A stretch of DNA of 64,000 nt from Marinobacter sp. ELB17 (GTDB taxonomy: Bacteria; Pseudomonadota; Gammaproteobacteria; Pseudomonadales; Oleiphilaceae), in the NCBI RefSeq assembly GCF_000169375.1, contig NZ_AAXY01000002.1, positions 186,001-250,000 of the forward strand, written 5' to 3'. The position numbers and the translations under genes were made by a program. Shown here piece by piece: positions 9,464 through 18,505 of this stretch. Every line of letters starts with the position of its first letter. The stretch's first letter is position 1. Below the pieces are notes generated by a model. That model was not told where the DNA came from. It did not search any database and was given only the letters and a program-made list of their open reading frames with translations.

Positions 9464-10543
9464 ATGAACAAGCCCGCAATCGCGTCTGACTGGTTGCTTG
9501 AAGTCAACAATCTGTGCTGCGGCTATGGCGGCGAAGCTGTGGTGAAGAACGTCAGTTTTGCCCTGCACCAAGGCGACATTGGCTGTCTGCTGGGCCCAAG
9601 CGGCTGTGGCAAAAGCACTATTTTACGCGCGCTGGCCGGCTTTTTGCCACTTAGCGATGGCAAAATCAGCCTTCAGGGCCAAGCTATCAGCCTGCCCGGC
9701 CGCGCTCTGCCGCCGGAAAAACGCCGTATTGGCATGGTGTTTCAGGATTACGCACTCTTTCCGCACCTGAGCATTGCCGACAACGTTGGTTTTGGTTTGA
9801 ACCGCCTGAGCAAAGCCGAGCGCCAACGCAAGGTCACTGAATTACTGGAACTGGTGCAACTGCAGGATCTTGCCAACTGCTACCCTCACGAATTGTCGGG
9901 CGGGCAGCAACAGCGGGTTGCGCTGGCTCGCGCGCTGGCGCCAGAACCCACGCTGATTTTGCTAGACGAACCGTTTTCAAATCTGGACGCAGATTTGCGC
10001 CGGCGGCTGAGCCTGGATGTGCGTGACATTCTAAAAACCTTGGGCATCAGCGCCATTCTGGTTACCCACGACCAGCAAGAAGCCTTTGCAATGTGCGATC
10101 AGGTGGCGGTGCTGCAAAAAGGCCGAATTCAGCAATGGGACGTGCCGTTTAACCTGTATCACGAGCCGACCAATCGTTTTGTTGCCAGCTTTGTGGGCCA
10201 AGGTAGCTTTGTACTTGGCAGCACTCTGGGGCCGGACGCCATACAGTCAGAACTCGGCGTTATTCACGGTAACCGGGCTTACAAATGGGAAGCGGGCACA
10301 CCGGTCGATGTGCTGATTCGGCCCGATGACATTGTTTACGATGAACATTCGCCTTTACGGCCCAAGGTGATTGAAAAAACCTTTGCTGGTACATCCACGC
10401 TCTATCGCTTTCGCTGTTCCGAATCCACCGAGTTCGAGGCGCTGTTCCGCAGCCACCTGGATTTCAATGTGGGTGATTTTGTTCCTGTGCGGGTCGATGC
10501 AGACCACCTGATTGCATTTGAACGCGAGGCCATACAAGGCTAA
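9464..10543 (+). CDS. ABC transporter ATP-binding protein (FbpC/PotA-like)
   Basis: A 359-residue ATPase: Walker A GPSGCGKST (about residues 43-51), Q-loop VFQDYALFPHL, signature LSGGQQQRVALARAL, Walker B LILLDEPFSNLD, H-loop VTHDQQEA, then a C-terminal TOBE-like domain. The closest type is ferric iron/polyamine/sulfate importers. No permease or binding protein gene is adjacent, so the partner must lie elsewhere. It starts 2 bp after argF and overlaps the convergent sensor kinase gene by 80 bp at the 3' end. Substrate is not determined. Confidence 0.85.
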   Translation: MNKPAIASDWLLEVNNLCCGYGGEAVVKNVSFALHQGDIGCLLGPSGCGKSTILRALAGFLPLSDGKISLQGQAISLPGRALPPEKRRIGMVFQDYALFPHLSIADNVGFGLNRLSKAERQRKVTELLELVQLQDLANCYPHELSGGQQQRVALARALAPEPTLILLDEPFSNLDADLRRRLSLDVRDILKTLGISAILVTHDQQEAFAMCDQVAVLQKGRIQQWDVPFNLYHEPTNRFVASFVGQGSFVLGSTLGPDAIQSELGVIHGNRAYKWEAGTPVDVLIRPDDIVYDEHSPLRPKVIEKTFAGTSTLYRFRCSESTEFEALFRSHLDFNVGDFVPVRVDADHLIAFEREAIQG

Positions 10544-12080
10544 AGCAAGCGCCGCCAAGGTTGGCGCTTGCGCCGACGAACGCCTGGCCACCGTGCCAGT
10601 ACATAATGCGCCGCACAATCGACAGTCCTAGCCCGTACCCGCCCGAAGTGCGGGTACGGCTGTCATCCAGCCTTGAAAATGCAATAAATACCCGGTCCCA
10701 GTCAGAGCGCGGTATACCTTGGCCGTCGTCTTCCACATCAATGCGGCAATTGTCGCTGTCTAGCCGACAGCGCACGCGCACCTGGCGGCTGGCGTAGCGT
10801 GCGGCGTTACCCACCAGATTCTGGATAGCGCGGTGTAAACAACGCGGTTCTACCTCAGCCATGGCCAGTGCCTCACTGGCGCCATCCACATCCAGCTCCA
10901 TAACGACGGTTGGGTGCAAGAGCTGCTGCTGGGCAATGACCTGGCGCAGAAGATCAGGCACAGATGTCTGCTGCAGGAGGAACTTGGCCTCGCTCTGCTC
11001 CAGCCGCGCGTAGGTCAGTATTTCGTCTATCAAGTCGTCCAGTTCCTGAATGTCGCCGTCTATGCCCTGCAACTGCTCCTCGCTGCGCTGCGACTTATCG
11101 CTGTCGGCCAACATCTGCACGCCAAAACGAATGCGCGCCACCGGGGTGCGTAGCTCGTGGGACACCGCATGGATCATGTCGTGCTGCACCTGCACAAGGC
11201 GCTGAATATGCTCGGCCATGCTATTGAAAGCTTTCGCCAAGCGCTGTTGCAGCAGGCTGGAACCAGGTTCTACCCGCGCCGCCAGATCACCCCGGGCAAT
11301 GCGCAGCGCTGCGGATTCAACCTTGAGCAAACGCCCATCCCAAGTGCGTGCCGCAAAGCCGAGCAGCAGTGCCAGCGCCGCTGCAAGCAGCAGGCACAGT
11401 GGCAAAATAATCACCAGACTCCAGGGTTTGAACGGCGGTGGTGGCACCAGCACCACCATCTCGCCGTCAGCTAGCTGCAACGCCACGCGGGGGCCCTCTC
11501 CGGATTGCGCGGTATACAGAACCAGGCCGTCACGGACTAATTGCTGCAAAACATCGGTGGGTGGCAGGCGCTCGCTGGTGTCAATGGAATAAGCGCCAAG
11601 GCCTAATGATGCGCTCAAATAACGCAGGATTTCGGGGCGACGTTCAACCGGTGAGCTGTCTAGATGCCAGCGGAAAACCAACGCGCTGGCACGCACAATG
11701 TCGCTATAAGGCGTGGCCAGGTTGAGGACGAGGATCTGGCCGTCTTCACGGGCGATTAACAGACGCCGGCCCAAGCTGGACGGCAATACCACAACCTGGC
11801 CGTAACCCAGGCGTTCGCGAATAACCGCGGTATCTGCCAACTGCGTGGCCGGGCCTACTTCAAGATTATAAGCCGGCATCAGCCAAGCGTAATGACCAAC
11901 AGGATCTGCAGACTTCGCCAGCCATTGCATCAGCGCTGTGCCGTGTTGTTCCAGCCACATTTGCTGGCGAATACTGTTCAAACCTTGGAACAGCAACAGA
12001 CAGAGCACTGCGATCAACAGCACAAAACCCGCTAGGCGGGCATAAAGTTTTAGAAAGTAGATCAGGGGCATGGGGCGCAC
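10464..12080 (-). CDS. sensor histidine kinase (RstB-like)
   Basis: A 538-residue inner-membrane kinase. Transmembrane helix at about residues 14-32, periplasmic sensor to about 220, second helix near 225-245, HAMP, HisKA with HAVSHELRTPVARIRFG (phosphorylated His), and HATPase with LVGNAARYA, GQGIPRSDW and SGGYGLGLSIVRRI. It follows the response regulator by 54 bp on the minus strand, so the two form a pair similar to RstA/RstB. The final ~26 codons overlap the end of the convergent ABC ATPase gene; a 9-bp stem GCAAGCGCC/GGCGCTTGC (10545-10571) lies in this overlap. Confidence 0.92.
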   Translation of the reverse strand: MRPMPLIYFLKLYARLAGFVLLIAVLCLLLFQGLNSIRQQMWLEQHGTALMQWLAKSADPVGHYAWLMPAYNLEVGPATQLADTAVIRERLGYGQVVVLPSSLGRRLLIAREDGQILVLNLATPYSDIVRASALVFRWHLDSSPVERRPEILRYLSASLGLGAYSIDTSERLPPTDVLQQLVRDGLVLYTAQSGEGPRVALQLADGEMVVLVPPPPFKPWSLVIILPLCLLLAAALALLLGFAARTWDGRLLKVESAALRIARGDLAARVEPGSSLLQQRLAKAFNSMAEHIQRLVQVQHDMIHAVSHELRTPVARIRFGVQMLADSDKSQRSEEQLQGIDGDIQELDDLIDEILTYARLEQSEAKFLLQQTSVPDLLRQVIAQQQLLHPTVVMELDVDGASEALAMAEVEPRCLHRAIQNLVGNAARYASRQVRVRCRLDSDNCRIDVEDDGQGIPRSDWDRVFIAFSRLDDSRTRTSGGYGLGLSIVRRIMYWHGGQAFVGASANLGGACFSLVWPRVQMQSGGLHRPAQEQNHPH

Positions 12081-12134
12081 TCTGGCTCAAACAAAAACTC
12101 GGGCTTAAGCAGCTATTCAGGCTTTCGCAACTAC

Positions 12135-12866
12135 TCAGGCTTCTTTTACGAACAGATAGCCTTTGCTACGCACGGTTTTTATGCGCCGTGGGTGAATGGG
12201 GTCGTCACCAATTTTTGGCCTTATACGGGACACACGCACGTCAATCGAGCGGTCCTGGCCGTCGTATTCTATGCCACGCAAAGCGGTAAAGATTTCTTCA
12301 CGGCTGAGCACCCTGCCCGCGTTGCTCGCCAGCAACCACAGCAAGTCAAACTCGGCGCTGGTTAAATCCACTGTAACGCCAGACAGCCAGGCTTCGCGCA
12401 TTGATCTGTCTATCACCAACTCGTTGAACTTCACCCGCACCGGGCCTTCGCTCACGGGATCGCTGCCGACCAAGGGCTGGTTTTTTTCGGCAACGCGGCG
12501 CATCAATGCACGAATGCGCGCGAGTAACACCCGCGGTTGTACCGGTTTGCCAATGTAGTCATCGGCGCCCATTTCCAGGCCCAGTATCTGGTCCATGTCA
12601 TCGGTTCTGGCGGTTAGCATCAGTATCGGGCCGCTGTATCGCGGCCGCACCCGGCGGCAGATAGACAAGCCGTCTTCGCCAGGCAGCATCAAATCAAGCA
12701 CCACAAGGTCTGGCTTTTCGTTTCGAATACGCTCTACAGCGGCCCCACCGTGGGACTCAATAGACACCGTAAGCCCGTTATTCTGCAGGTAATCGCGGGT
12801 CAGGCTGGCCAGCCGTTCGTCGTCTTCTACAATCAGGATTCGCCAGTTGTCAGTCGTCAGTTCCAT
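12135..12866 (-). CDS. OmpR-family response regulator (RstA-like)
   Basis: A 243-residue two-domain regulator. The receiver domain has IVEDDERL, the phospho-acceptor in VVLDLMLPGEDG, and LTARTDDMDQ and GADDYIGKPV; the C-terminal winged helix has LTSAEFDLLWLLASNAGRVLSR and RSIDVRVSRIRPKIG. The ATG at 12866 (MELTTDN) has AGGA upstream and fits the family better than longer in-frame starts. First gene of the two-component pair. Confidence 0.94.
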   Translation of the reverse strand: MELTTDNWRILIVEDDERLASLTRDYLQNNGLTVSIESHGGAAVERIRNEKPDLVVLDLMLPGEDGLSICRRVRPRYSGPILMLTARTDDMDQILGLEMGADDYIGKPVQPRVLLARIRALMRRVAEKNQPLVGSDPVSEGPVRVKFNELVIDRSMREAWLSGVTVDLTSAEFDLLWLLASNAGRVLSREEIFTALRGIEYDGQDRSIDVRVSRIRPKIGDDPIHPRRIKTVRSKGYLFVKEA

Positions 12867-12888
12867 AACAGTCTTTCCTAACTTCAGG

Positions 12889-13371
12889 CTATGACAAGGG
12901 CCGGCCCTGGGCAATTTCCTCTGCACTAGCGCTGCGGCGGCCAACAATTTCCAAATCAAAATACAAGGTTAGACCAGCCAGCGGGTGATTGGCATCAATA
13001 CGCACCAAATTGCCGTCAAAACCCATCACCTGGACAATCTGCGCCTCGGTGCCCGTGTTGGTCTGAAACTTCATGCCCGCTTGTAAGTTCTCTACGCCTT
13101 CGAACATCGAGCGCGGTACTTTACGCACCAGGTCGGCCCGGTGTTCGCCGTAGGCCATCGCTGGCGGTACGGTGACTTCAAGGCAGTCACCCACGCGGCG
13201 GTCTTTCACGGCACGCTGAATGCCCTCAACAATGTCCGGGCTGCCGTACACAAAATGCAGCGGCTCGCTACCCTCAGAGGTATCGACCAGCTCACCAACG
13301 GCGTTTTTAAGTACATAGTGAACGGTGAACACGTCAATTGTAGAAGAAGAATCTTGCATAGTTTGCGTCAT
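12889..13371 (-). CDS. FKBP-type peptidyl-prolyl isomerase (SlyD-like)
   Basis: A 160-residue SlyD-type isomerase/chaperone: FTVHYVLKNAVGELVDTS opening strand, PLHFVYGSPDIVEGIQRAV, an insert-in-flap region (AMAYGEHRADLVRKV), and the closing NHPLAGLTLYFDLEIVG that is highly conserved in this class. It lacks the His-rich metal-binding tail of E. coli SlyD. Lies 22 bp upstream of the response regulator on the same strand and 5 bp downstream of the CoA hydrolase gene. Confidence 0.93.
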   Translation of the reverse strand: MTQTMQDSSSTIDVFTVHYVLKNAVGELVDTSEGSEPLHFVYGSPDIVEGIQRAVKDRRVGDCLEVTVPPAMAYGEHRADLVRKVPRSMFEGVENLQAGMKFQTNTGTEAQIVQVMGFDGNLVRIDANHPLAGLTLYFDLEIVGRRSASAEEIAQGRPLS

Positions 13372-13376
13372 TGCTC

Positions 13377-15569
13377 TTATTGGGGTGTATTGGTCAGTTG
13401 CAGGCCGTAAATCAATAACCGCTGGTCCAGCTTCTGGCGCACCCCTTTCGGCGCGGCCAGTTGCATGCGTTCTAGCAGCGATTGGAAGCGACTTTGGTCG
13501 TCGCGGGTACGGGCAGCCCGCACCAGGGTCATAAGTTTACCACGACCTGTGGCAGTTTCAGCCTGTATCCGTTTCAGTGCTTTAGCAATCGCCAACTCTT
13601 CAGCGGTAAAGTCACAGCCAAAGGGAAACGCTGGAAAACGGTTGTTGCCCGGCACCGCTGCCAAGGCTTTGTGGATGTGTGCCGGCGTATTATCGGCCCA
13701 AGCTTTTGGCGGTTTGAAACTCTTCGCCACCTTGCCTGCCTTTTTCGCCTGCTGCAAAAGGCCGGCCTGGAAGCGGGCGTCGGCAATCGCGATCATCCGC
13801 AGGTATACCTGCTCGTCAGACTGGCCCCGCAAATCGGCAATGCCATATTCGGTGATCACAATGTCCCGCAGGTGGCGAGGTATGGTGCAATGGCCGTAGC
13901 TGAACACAATATTCGACAATACTTTGCCAGCCGCTTTGCGAGTGCCGCGTAAACACAAAATGGAACGCGCACCCGCTAATTCCATACCCATGGCCACAAA
14001 GTTGTACTGACCGCCTACGCCGCTGACCACGCGGCCGTCTTCCAGGCCGTCAGACACCGCCGCGCCCGCCAGGGTGTGCATCATGGTGGTGTTTATAAAG
14101 CGACCGTGCTGGCGCTGGGCGGCTTTCAACGCCTGATTGCCAAAGCGGTGGTCGTACAGGTCATTGATGTAGTTCACGCTGGTCATGCAGATGCGCTGGC
14201 GCTGCTGCGGCGACAGGTCACGCAGTGCCTGATAGAAAGATTCGGGGCCAATGTAGAAGCCGCCGTGCATCACCACGCCTTCGCTCAGCTTGTCGCCCAA
14301 GCCGCCGTCTTGCAGCAGTCGGCGGGTGTCGGGGTGGTTGATGTCGGCAGACACCGTGCGCTGCTGCAGGCTAAGCTGGCCATCCTGCAAACACAGTTCA
14401 GAATGCACAATCCCGAATCGCTGCAGGAACTCCAGATCCTGCGGCCTCAGCGGCGAGGCAATGATGTGTTCACGCAATAACACATCAAGTGTATTCAGGT
14501 TGATCTGCGCGCTAATGTCACCGCGGTTCAGCAACTCCTGCAGCCCTTGGTGAGCAAACACTTCACGCTTTAACACCCCGGCTTCCACCAGGTGCATAAA
14601 GCCGTCAATGATCATTTCGCTGCAACCGTAAAGGCCCTGGTCAAACGTGCCGGTGCCCCCAATACCATCGACAGCCGGATAGCGGGCGGCGATGTCCAGG
14701 TGCTGATATAAGCGCTTCCAGGCGTCGTTATGGCGGTGGCGCAAAAGGGTGCTGTTGATCAGTGCATCCCCCAGGGAACCGATACCCACCTGCAACGTGC
14801 CACCGTCTTTTACCAAGGTGCTGGCATAGAAACCAATCAGATGGTCCGGCGGGCTGATGGCCATTTGTGGCGCCGGAAACATCGGGTAATCGCTTTGCGG
14901 TTGCGCCAAAACCACGTCTATATCGGCTTCGGCCATTTGGGCATCACGGCCTAGCCAGGGCAAATGCCGGTTCAGCTCACCCACCAATACGGTGGGCACG
15001 CCCTCTTCGCGCTGGCGCGCACGCAAAAGCGGGATAATGTCCAGGGTCAGGTCCGGATTGCAGCTCAGGCTCACCTGACCCGGCTCACCGTTTTGATCAC
15101 CTGGCGCCACCATTTGAGCCACCACGTTGATACCCATAGCCATCAAATCGCGCACCGCATGAGTGTAGTTCAGGCTGATATAGTGGCGCTGCTGCGACGA
15201 ATTGTGCATAAAACTGCCGGCCTTGAAAAAGAACTCCGACACTTTCACATTCGACGGCAGTTTGTTGGCCCGCAAATCCAGAGCGTATTCCAGATCCGGG
15301 ATCGCGCCGTACAAGCGCTCTGAAAAAGGTTCGAGGAAGCGCTTTTCCAGGGCCGAACGGCCACTGGGTTTCACCAGCGACAAGGCCGTGAAAATGTGCA
15401 GTTCGATTTGGGGGTCGCGCTTGGCGCGCCGATAGAGCGCATTTACAAAGCGCAGGGGCTTGCCCAAACCCAGAGGCAAACCAAGAGTAATCTTGTTGCC
15501 AACACGGCGGATTACATCTTCAACACAGGCGTCTGCGTCGTCCATTCGCATCGTGCAATCTTCGGCCAT
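13377..15569 (-). CDS. acetyl-CoA hydrolase/CoA-transferase family protein
   Basis: A 730-residue member of the acetyl-CoA hydrolase/transferase (4-hydroxybutyrate CoA-transferase-like) family. It has the tandem CoA-transferase layout: LQVGIGSLGDALINSTL in the first half and SVNYINDLYDH, GVGGQYNFVAMGMELAGARSI and VITEYGIADLRGQSDEQ in the second. It would move CoA between acyl groups or hydrolyse acyl-CoA in the cytoplasm. It is followed within 5 bp by the FKBP gene. The exact acyl substrate cannot be told from sequence. Confidence 0.85.
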   Translation of the reverse strand: MAEDCTMRMDDADACVEDVIRRVGNKITLGLPLGLGKPLRFVNALYRRAKRDPQIELHIFTALSLVKPSGRSALEKRFLEPFSERLYGAIPDLEYALDLRANKLPSNVKVSEFFFKAGSFMHNSSQQRHYISLNYTHAVRDLMAMGINVVAQMVAPGDQNGEPGQVSLSCNPDLTLDIIPLLRARQREEGVPTVLVGELNRHLPWLGRDAQMAEADIDVVLAQPQSDYPMFPAPQMAISPPDHLIGFYASTLVKDGGTLQVGIGSLGDALINSTLLRHRHNDAWKRLYQHLDIAARYPAVDGIGGTGTFDQGLYGCSEMIIDGFMHLVEAGVLKREVFAHQGLQELLNRGDISAQINLNTLDVLLREHIIASPLRPQDLEFLQRFGIVHSELCLQDGQLSLQQRTVSADINHPDTRRLLQDGGLGDKLSEGVVMHGGFYIGPESFYQALRDLSPQQRQRICMTSVNYINDLYDHRFGNQALKAAQRQHGRFINTTMMHTLAGAAVSDGLEDGRVVSGVGGQYNFVAMGMELAGARSILCLRGTRKAAGKVLSNIVFSYGHCTIPRHLRDIVITEYGIADLRGQSDEQVYLRMIAIADARFQAGLLQQAKKAGKVAKSFKPPKAWADNTPAHIHKALAAVPGNNRFPAFPFGCDFTAEELAIAKALKRIQAETATGRGKLMTLVRAARTRDDQSRFQSLLERMQLAAPKGVRQKLDQRLLIYGLQLTNTPQ

Positions 15570-15700
15570 TTTCCGGTTCCCGTTAACCCATAGTGAATTC
15601 TGTTAGCAGAATCATCACATGGGCAGCACGGCCAAACAATGCGTCAGATCAGTAATCGGGTGTCCCGCCAGGCTGATTCAGCGGTTTCAGAAGGTCCACT

Positions 15701-16060
15701 TCAGAAGGTCCACTTCAGATTCAGGCAGGCGCCTTCGTCAATCAGGGAAAAGCCGTGGTCGGCCCGCATCGTTTCGTAGGCATAGCGGCGGGAAGTGTCG
15801 CGGCGGGTCAACGACAGGGTCAGCAGACGTGAGCCCACTTCGGCCAGAATATCGGCACTGCCTTCCGTTTGGTCAATGGTGGCGTAACTCCGCCCCGCCA
15901 TGACAGCTTGCAGCTGTTTTACATCGGCCATAGTGACAGATTCTTTCACCGTGCCACGATCACTACTGCCTATTTGCTCAGACGCATCTGCACCGGCCGC
16001 AAAGATGGCAATATTGATAACGAGCAATATGAAAAATAGTCGAAGAATCATAATGGGCAA
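15701..16060 (-). CDS. small exported hypothetical protein
   Basis: A 119-residue protein with a clear N-terminal signal peptide (ILRLFFILLVINIAIFAAGADA). The mature part (DVKQLQAVMAGRSYATIDQTEGSADILAEVGSRLL region) suggests a small periplasmic protein with no domain I recognise. The stop codon lies inside a directly repeated 14-bp block (TCAGAAGGTCCACT twice, about 15687-15715), so the C-terminus may have been altered by duplication. Confidence 0.55.
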   Translation of the reverse strand: MPIMILRLFFILLVINIAIFAAGADASEQIGSSDRGTVKESVTMADVKQLQAVMAGRSYATIDQTEGSADILAEVGSRLLTLSLTRRDTSRRYAYETMRADHGFSLIDEGACLNLKWTF

Positions 16061-16169
16061 CGATTATTTAGCTGACTTAAAATTATACAAACTGGATAAG
16101 CCTAAGTCTAATACACTTCAACATCCGCGCTGTGTTTCAACGCACATTGTCGCATCGTTTATTGCCTGA

Positions 16170-17234
16170 TCAGTCAAACAGCCGCAGTTGTGTGACCGGT
16201 GCCTCATCATTCCGAAACCTTACTCCCATTCCCAGCAGCCGCACCGGCCGCCGAGTGTTGGTCATCAGTTCATTCAACAATTGTTGGTAGTCTGCAATAA
16301 CGGGCAGCGCCGCGGATTCACGCACCCGTTCCAAGGTGTGCGTGGAAAAATCGCTATAACGGATTTTTACAAACAGTTTGTGTAAGGGCTTTTGCTCTGC
16401 CTTGCGGGCAAGGCGCGCGTGTAAGTCATCCAGAAGGTCCACTAGTACGGCGTCACAAGCGGCTTTGTCTGGCAAATCCTGCGCAAAGGTGCGCTCAACA
16501 CTCAGGGATTTAGCGGTGCGCGACACCACCACCGGGCGTTCGTCGCGGCCGTGGGCCATTTCGTGCAGGCGGTAACCCTGTTTGCCAAAACGCTCTATTA
16601 GAATTTCCGCGCCCAGCTGCTGAAGGTCACCACAGGTTTGGGCTCCCATGGAGTGGAGCTTGCCTGCTGTTACCTGGCCCACACCAAACAACTTTTGCAC
16701 CGGCAGTTTGGCCACAAACCCGGCAATGTCCTGCGGCCGAATCACGAACAAGCCGTCGGGTTTTTCCCAATCGCTGGCAATTTTGGCCAAAAATTTATTG
16801 GGCGCCACCCCGGCGGAAATAACAATGCCCGTTTGCTGCTTCACCCGCTCGCGCAGGTGGCGGGCAATCAGCGTGGCGCTGCCCTGGTGTTCAGTAACGT
16901 CAGACACATCCAAAAAAGCTTCATCCAGCGACAGCGGCTCTACCAAATCGGTCACCTCGCGCAATATGGCCATCACCTGCTGCGACACCGCCCGGTAACG
17001 CGGCATATCCACCGGCACGGTCACTAGGTCCGGGCACAGGCGCCGAGCCTCGCCGCCCGGCATGGCCGAACGCACGCCGTAAGCGCGGGCCTGGTAGTTG
17101 CAGGTGGTTACTACGCCGCGCCCACCCTGCCCGCCCACCGCCAGAGGAACATTCCGCAAGGAAGGGTCATCACGCATTTCCACGGCGGCGTAGAAGCAAT
17201 CGCAATCTACGTGAATTATCTTGCGTTGAGACAT
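16170..17234 (-). CDS. dinB: DNA polymerase IV (Y family)
   Basis: Translesion polymerase. The 354-residue protein shows [18 protein letters not shown] (first catalytic Asp), [19 protein letters not shown] (catalytic Asp-Glu), the helix-hairpin-helix [13 protein letters not shown], a little-finger domain, and a C-terminal beta-clamp motif QLRLFD. ATG at 17234 (MSQRKI) with a GTGGGG Shine-Dalgarno-like run is preferred. A LexA box 24 bp upstream indicates SOS induction. Confidence 0.95.
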   Translation of the reverse strand: MSQRKIIHVDCDCFYAAVEMRDDPSLRNVPLAVGGQGGRGVVTTCNYQARAYGVRSAMPGGEARRLCPDLVTVPVDMPRYRAVSQQVMAILREVTDLVEPLSLDEAFLDVSDVTEHQGSATLIARHLRERVKQQTGIVISAGVAPNKFLAKIASDWEKPDGLFVIRPQDIAGFVAKLPVQKLFGVGQVTAGKLHSMGAQTCGDLQQLGAEILIERFGKQGYRLHEMAHGRDERPVVVSRTAKSLSVERTFAQDLPDKAACDAVLVDLLDDLHARLARKAEQKPLHKLFVKIRYSDFSTHTLERVRESAALPVIADYQQLLNELMTNTRRPVRLLGMGVRFRNDEAPVTQLRLFD

Positions 17235-17257
17235 AAAACCCCACTTAACCACACGCG

Positions 17258-17273
17258 CTGTATATGCATACAG
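17258..17273 (-). promoter_or_regulatory. LexA (SOS) box of dinB
   Basis: CTGTATATGCATACAG is a perfect match to the CTGT-N8-ACAG SOS box, placed 24 bp upstream of the dinB start. Repression by LexA and induction after DNA damage follow from established knowledge of this site. Confidence 0.88.
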
Positions 17274-17392
17274 CCTTGCATCTTACCTCCAGTTGCTCAG
17301 AATGTCAGGATTGTCCATGGCAAGCCTCTTACAAAGCCGTATTGCATGACTTTCTATCCATCTTTCTTACATCACAAAAGGCCATCTATATC

Positions 17393-17671
17393 ATGAGCCA
17401 AACCATTTCAGACGCCCAGCGCACCGAACTGGAGGCGGCCGCTTTTCGTCGCCTTGTTAGTCACTTGCGTGAACATACCGAGGTGCAGAATATAGACCTG
17501 ATGAACCTGGCCGATTTTTGTCGCAACTGTCTGTCAAAATGGTATCTTGCCGCAGCACAGGAGCAGGGTGTAAGTATGACTGACCCCCAAGCGCGCGAAG
17601 CCATTTACGGCATGCCCTACGATGAATGGAAACAACGCTATCAGAGCGGCCCAAAGCAGGATCACCATTAA
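17393..17671 (+). CDS. DUF1244 family protein
   Basis: A 92-residue protein with the conserved HLREHTEVQNIDLMNLADFCRNCLSKWY block and the closing YGMPYDEWKQRYQ that define DUF1244. It is a small cytoplasmic protein of unknown function. Its TAA overlaps the ATG of minC (TAATG), so the two are translationally coupled. Confidence 0.9.
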   Translation: MSQTISDAQRTELEAAAFRRLVSHLREHTEVQNIDLMNLADFCRNCLSKWYLAAAQEQGVSMTDPQAREAIYGMPYDEWKQRYQSGPKQDHH

Positions 17672-18429
17672 TGACCGACACCCCAACCACCGGCGCTAAA
17701 CAGGGCTTTCAGCTGAAAAGCGCCAGTGTGTCGATGACAGCTCTGGAGCTTTATCATTTCGAGAGCAAAGAGTTTGAAGCCACGCTGCGGGACAAAATCA
17801 GCCAGGCGCCCGGCTTTTTCAAAGACGTCCCACTGATTATAAGTCTTGAAAAGTACGAAGGCATGGACAGTGATCTGGATTTTTTCAGCATTATTGGCAC
17901 CTGCCGGCGCCACAATATTCATGTAGTGGGCGTGCGTGGTGGCAGTGAAAACCACCGCCGCATGGCCCGCGGTGCGTCGCTGGCATTAATACCCGGCACC
18001 AACGCGCGCGATAAAGATCACGCCAGCGAGCCGACCACCGAGGCGCCTACCCCCGAACCCATCGCGAAACCAATACCTGCGCCAGCGGTGGCGGTGCCCG
18101 CCAGAATCATCAGCCAGCCAGTACGTTCAGGTCAGCAGGTTTGTGCGGCAGAGGGTGACCTGGTGATTCTGGCGCCGGTGCAGCCCGGTGCTGAAGTGAT
18201 GGCAGCGGGCAGTATTCATGTCTATGGCCCGCTGCGCGGTCGCGCACTAGCGGGTGTAAACGGCGACAAAAATGCGCGTATTTTTTGCCAGTTATTAGAA
18301 GCAGAGCTTGTGTCTATCGCCGGACATTATAAGATATCTGAAGACTTGCAGGGCAGCGGCTGGAAAAGCGCTGTGCAACTTCAGCTCAGGGACGATCTGA
18401 TGGTGGTAACGCCACTGGAAAAGGCCTGA
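17671..18429 (+). CDS. minC: septum site-determining protein MinC
   Basis: Inhibitor of FtsZ polymerisation. The 252-residue protein has an N-terminal FtsZ-binding domain (FQLKSASVSMTALELYHF...DSDLDFFSIIGTCRRHNIHVVGVRGG), a Pro/Ala linker (about 120-150), and the C-terminal beta-helix (VRSGQQVCAAEGDLVIL...AGSIHVYGPLRGRALAGVNGD) that binds MinD. ATG at 17671 overlaps the DUF1244 stop. First of minCDE. Confidence 0.96.
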   Translation: MTDTPTTGAKQGFQLKSASVSMTALELYHFESKEFEATLRDKISQAPGFFKDVPLIISLEKYEGMDSDLDFFSIIGTCRRHNIHVVGVRGGSENHRRMARGASLALIPGTNARDKDHASEPTTEAPTPEPIAKPIPAPAVAVPARIISQPVRSGQQVCAAEGDLVILAPVQPGAEVMAAGSIHVYGPLRGRALAGVNGDKNARIFCQLLEAELVSIAGHYKISEDLQGSGWKSAVQLQLRDDLMVVTPLEKA

Positions 18430-18505
18430 TCAAGCTTAAATTTGCCAGCAGTAACCGGTTTACTAGGCCTCGACAACCACGACATCGCAATGCGAGAACT
18501 AAATT

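Noticed and set aside
15687..15715. Repeat shared between the small exported gene and dinB (CAGAAGGTCCACT at 16431)
   Set aside because: The 13-bp match in dinB is inside conserved coding sequence and is probably coincidence; only the local tandem duplication is accepted.
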